Shown here piece after piece: positions 29,380 to 31,285 of a stretch of 31,285 nucleotides of DNA. The stretch is from positions 1 to 31,285 of the forward strand of contig CALKUQ010000005.1 in NCBI GenBank assembly GCA_937996705.1, read 5' to 3'. The position numbers and the translations under genes are program-made. The notes below the pieces were generated by a model that was not told the DNA's origin, searched no databases, and was given only the letters and a program-made list of their open reading frames with translations. This DNA comes from an uncultured Chlamydiae bacterium. GTDB lineage: Bacteria; Chlamydiota; Chlamydiia; Chlamydiales; 2-12-FULL-49-11. Position 1 is the stretch's first letter. Every line of letters begins with the position of its first letter.

Positions 29380-31285
29380 CTAAGAGGTAAAGGTTAGATC
29401 GACACTTCCACTCAACGCGTTTAAGCCTGGGCTAAATTTTAAACCTGTGTAAGAAGAATCAAGAGTTCCAGATATTGTTAAATATCGATCCCCTGCCAGA
29501 CTAAAACTGGATACTCCGCTAGAGATGTTAACTCCATAAAAATTGCCTGTCACCGTTTGCCCTAATAAATTAAACTCAATCGTATTCTCACCTGAAGCTT
29601 GATTTGAGTCAGTTATAGAAATCTTCCCTGTGCAACTTACAGCCACTACAGAAACATCGATAGGCGATGCACCTAACATCGAACTTGAATTTTCAGGTAA
29701 TCCAAACGTGAAGGAAAAGGAACCATCATTATTCACTATCCCTGCATTCATTTGGGGAGCAATCGTTGCAGCAATTCCACCACTACTAAAAGTATAGAGG
29801 GGTAAGATATTAATAGGAGTTGTTACCGAGAGCGTGCAATTGTTTTGACATGGGCTCGAACCTGGAAGTGTCGCTGCATCTAACGTCCATATTGCACTCC
29901 CCCCCTTTCCTAAATTAAAGGAATCTATTTTAGGAAAGTCTGTAAGAGGTAGCTGTGTATTCATGGTTGCATCTGTATTTTGAGAGTTGAGATTTGAATC
30001 AAAAGAAATTGTTATCAGAGAGGTTTTATCGCTGCCGAAAATTGCATTTCCCTGAAAGGTAGAGGTTGTATCTAACTGCAAATTAAATTCACTACTCGGA
30101 GTAATACGCTCTGAAGAAGGGAGAGTTTTAATATTAGCCAAAGAGTTCGAATTACTATTTAGAAAAACTATTTCTTCTAAAAGAGATCGGTTATGAAGAA
30201 GCATTCCAATAACTTCGGTAGAATTTACTTCTAAAATAAAATTCATTGAAAGTTGATACCCACTATTTGCCTCATTGGGTAAAACAGATAACATATTACT
30301 CGAATTCGTAGAATCTTCAATCAATTGAAACAGAGCGCTTGAATTGAGGGGAAAACTTAATTGCTGAGAAATTCCAACCGAAATTTTGTACCCACCCGTC
30401 AATGTTCCAGAAGCGGAAACGTTATACCCAGAAGCCACACTTCCAGAAGTGACCTGCAAGACTCCCCCTGAAAAATCGAGCCCGAAAATCTTTGCCTCTC
30501 CTGCATTAAATATAGGTTGAAGTGATTCCCCAAGCAAATCCCCTACAACTCCACTTCCCGTCCCATTCCCAATCTGCCAACTCCCAGGAGAAGGACGCCC
30601 GACCCAAACTAAACTATTCGTAGGCTGAACAGTGGTCGTAAACGCCCCCTCATCTGCCCCAACTACCGTAATCACACTTCCCGAATTATTGACAAAGGTA
30701 ACCTCTGGAGTCTGTAAAATAGCAATCCCAAATTCCTCAGAGAGCGAAACTGCGCTATAATAATTTACCATCTGACTAATCCTAGGCACCCCCGTCGAAA
30801 AATCGACCGTAAACACCTCCGTCAAATCACTCACACTCCCCATAGCAAAACTCACAGGAATCGCAGGGTTTTTTAGCGTCATCACACCTGTTTCCCCTAT
30901 TGCCAAAGTACAATTGCTAGCCAAACAGACTAATCCTGTTGGCGTTCCTACAAATGAGCCACTTGTCATATTTGTTAGTGTAACTACCTCGCCTGAGGTG
31001 TTATTAATTGTCGCTACTGTGGTTGCTGTTATCTCTACCTCTAATCCATTCGAGCTCACACTCACGGAAAATCCTTCATTCGCTGGCACTGTTACCGTTC
31101 CACTCACAGGGAAGGTTACTGAAAATATCGCGCTAGTTAAGGTTCCTACTTGAAAATTCACAGGACTACTAGAATTTAGTAGCGTTCCTACCCCTGTTGT
31201 ACCTGAAGCTAAGGTACACGTTGCAGTTGTACAGACTAATCCTGTTGGCGTTCCTACAAATGAGCCACTTGTCATATTTGTTAGT
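29380..31285 (-). CDS. large Ig-like-repeat surface protein, 5' end beyond the window
   Basis: The frame is open to the right edge, and residues just upstream of the first in-window Met (L-T-N) match the internal repeat, so that Met is not the true start. At least 635 residues are visible. Two 102-residue repeats open with LTNMTSGSFVGTPTGLVC and share C-x4-CTLA-x-G-x-TG-x-x-TL, a Ser/Thr/Gly/Val-rich beta-sandwich style resembling bacterial Ig-like or choice-of-anchor domains. About 430 further residues of beta-rich sequence follow, ending LSGSVDLTFTS, without LPXTG or an obvious barrel. Cys pairs within the repeats could form disulfides outside the cell. It is probably an envelope or secreted adhesin-like protein; that role is inferred from composition only. 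Confidence 0.75.
   Translation of the reverse strand, partial: LTNMTSGSFVGTPTGLVCTTATCTLASGTTGVGTLLNSSSPVNFQVGTLTSAIFSVTFPVSGTVTVPANEGFSVSVSSNGLEVEITATTVATINNTSGEVVTLTNMTSGSFVGTPTGLVCLASNCTLAIGETGVMTLKNPAIPVSFAMGSVSDLTEVFTVDFSTGVPRISQMVNYYSAVSLSEEFGIAILQTPEVTFVNNSGSVITVVGADEGAFTTTVQPTNSLVWVGRPSPGSWQIGNGTGSGVVGDLLGESLQPIFNAGEAKIFGLDFSGGVLQVTSGSVASGYNVSASGTLTGGYKISVGISQQLSFPLNSSALFQLIEDSTNSSNMLSVLPNEANSGYQLSMNFILEVNSTEVIGMLLHNRSLLEEIVFLNSNSNSLANIKTLPSSERITPSSEFNLQLDTTSTFQGNAIFGSDKTSLITISFDSNLNSQNTDATMNTQLPLTDFPKIDSFNLGKGGSAIWTLDAATLPGSSPCQNNCTLSVTTPINILPLYTFSSGGIAATIAPQMNAGIVNNDGSFSFTFGLPENSSSMLGASPIDVSVVAVSCTGKISITDSNQASGENTIEFNLLGQTVTGNFYGVNISSGVSSFSLAGDRYLTISGTLDSSYTGLKFSPGLNALSGSVDLTFTS
30926..31285. 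repeat. 306-bp coding repeat, at least two copies
   Basis: The stretch from 30926 to 30979 reappears, essentially identical over 54 bp, at 31232-31285 and runs off the window, a period of 306 bp (102 codons). Between the identical cores the copies are diverged but still alignable at protein level. High identity limited to the core suggests ongoing recombination or gene conversion between units. Confidence 0.88.

Overview
The window looks like a chromosomal stretch from a member of the phylum Chlamydiota, probably an environmental (amoeba- or arthropod-associated) lineage rather than Chlamydia itself. The best evidence is a 622-residue signal peptidase I whose catalytic Lys and C-terminal GDN box are separated by about 360 extra residues, as in chlamydial LepB. 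It is translationally coupled to a small exported hypothetical gene of the kind found beside chlamydial lepB. A DUF1207-type outer-membrane protein, a giant DUF3638/DUF3645-like protein and an AT-rich base composition agree with this. I cannot name a genus from sequence alone.

Left part (1-15100). At the left edge a minus-strand gene begins at 323 and runs off the window through an 18-bp tandem repeat encoding Gly-Thr-Pro-Ala-Glu-Gln. A 314-bp AT-rich gap with REP-like palindromes follows. Next come three minus-strand genes with short gaps: a DEAD-box RNA helicase with a basic FGD-repeat tail, an MgtA-type magnesium P-type ATPase, and a 3355-residue protein carrying degenerate superfamily-2-helicase-like motifs resembling the eukaryotic DUF3638/DUF3645 giants.

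Middle (15101-22428). A 237-bp divergent intergenic region with two strong hairpins separates the helicase from a plus-strand MsbA-like ABC exporter. After a hairpin and a 39-bp tandem duplication lies a 470-residue Cys-rich protein with a striking 14-residue CxC repeat and no signal peptide, ended by a clear terminator. Then come a DUF1207 outer-membrane protein (TTG start), a convergent pair of minus-strand genes (a cysteine-less peroxiredoxin-like protein followed by a tandem GT2-type glycosyltransferase), and a small DUF167 gene.

Right part (22421-31285). A minus-strand 1169-residue modular protein contains an FN3 domain, two carbohydrate-binding-like sandwiches, a family-16 glycoside hydrolase domain with an intact ExDxE motif, and a Cys-rich tail. 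Upstream of it are two overlapping small genes for an exported and a membrane-anchored coiled-coil protein. A divergent, possibly leaderless operon carries a hypothetical exported protein and lepB. The right edge holds the 3' part of a large protein with 102-residue Ig-like repeats.

Housekeeping genes (helicase, mgtA, ABC exporter, DUF167, lepB) are thus interleaved with genes for likely surface or secreted proteins built from repeats or eukaryotic-style modules. The Cys-repeat protein, the GH16 protein, the TPAEQG-repeat protein and the giant helicase-like protein are the parts most likely to hold undescribed biology.
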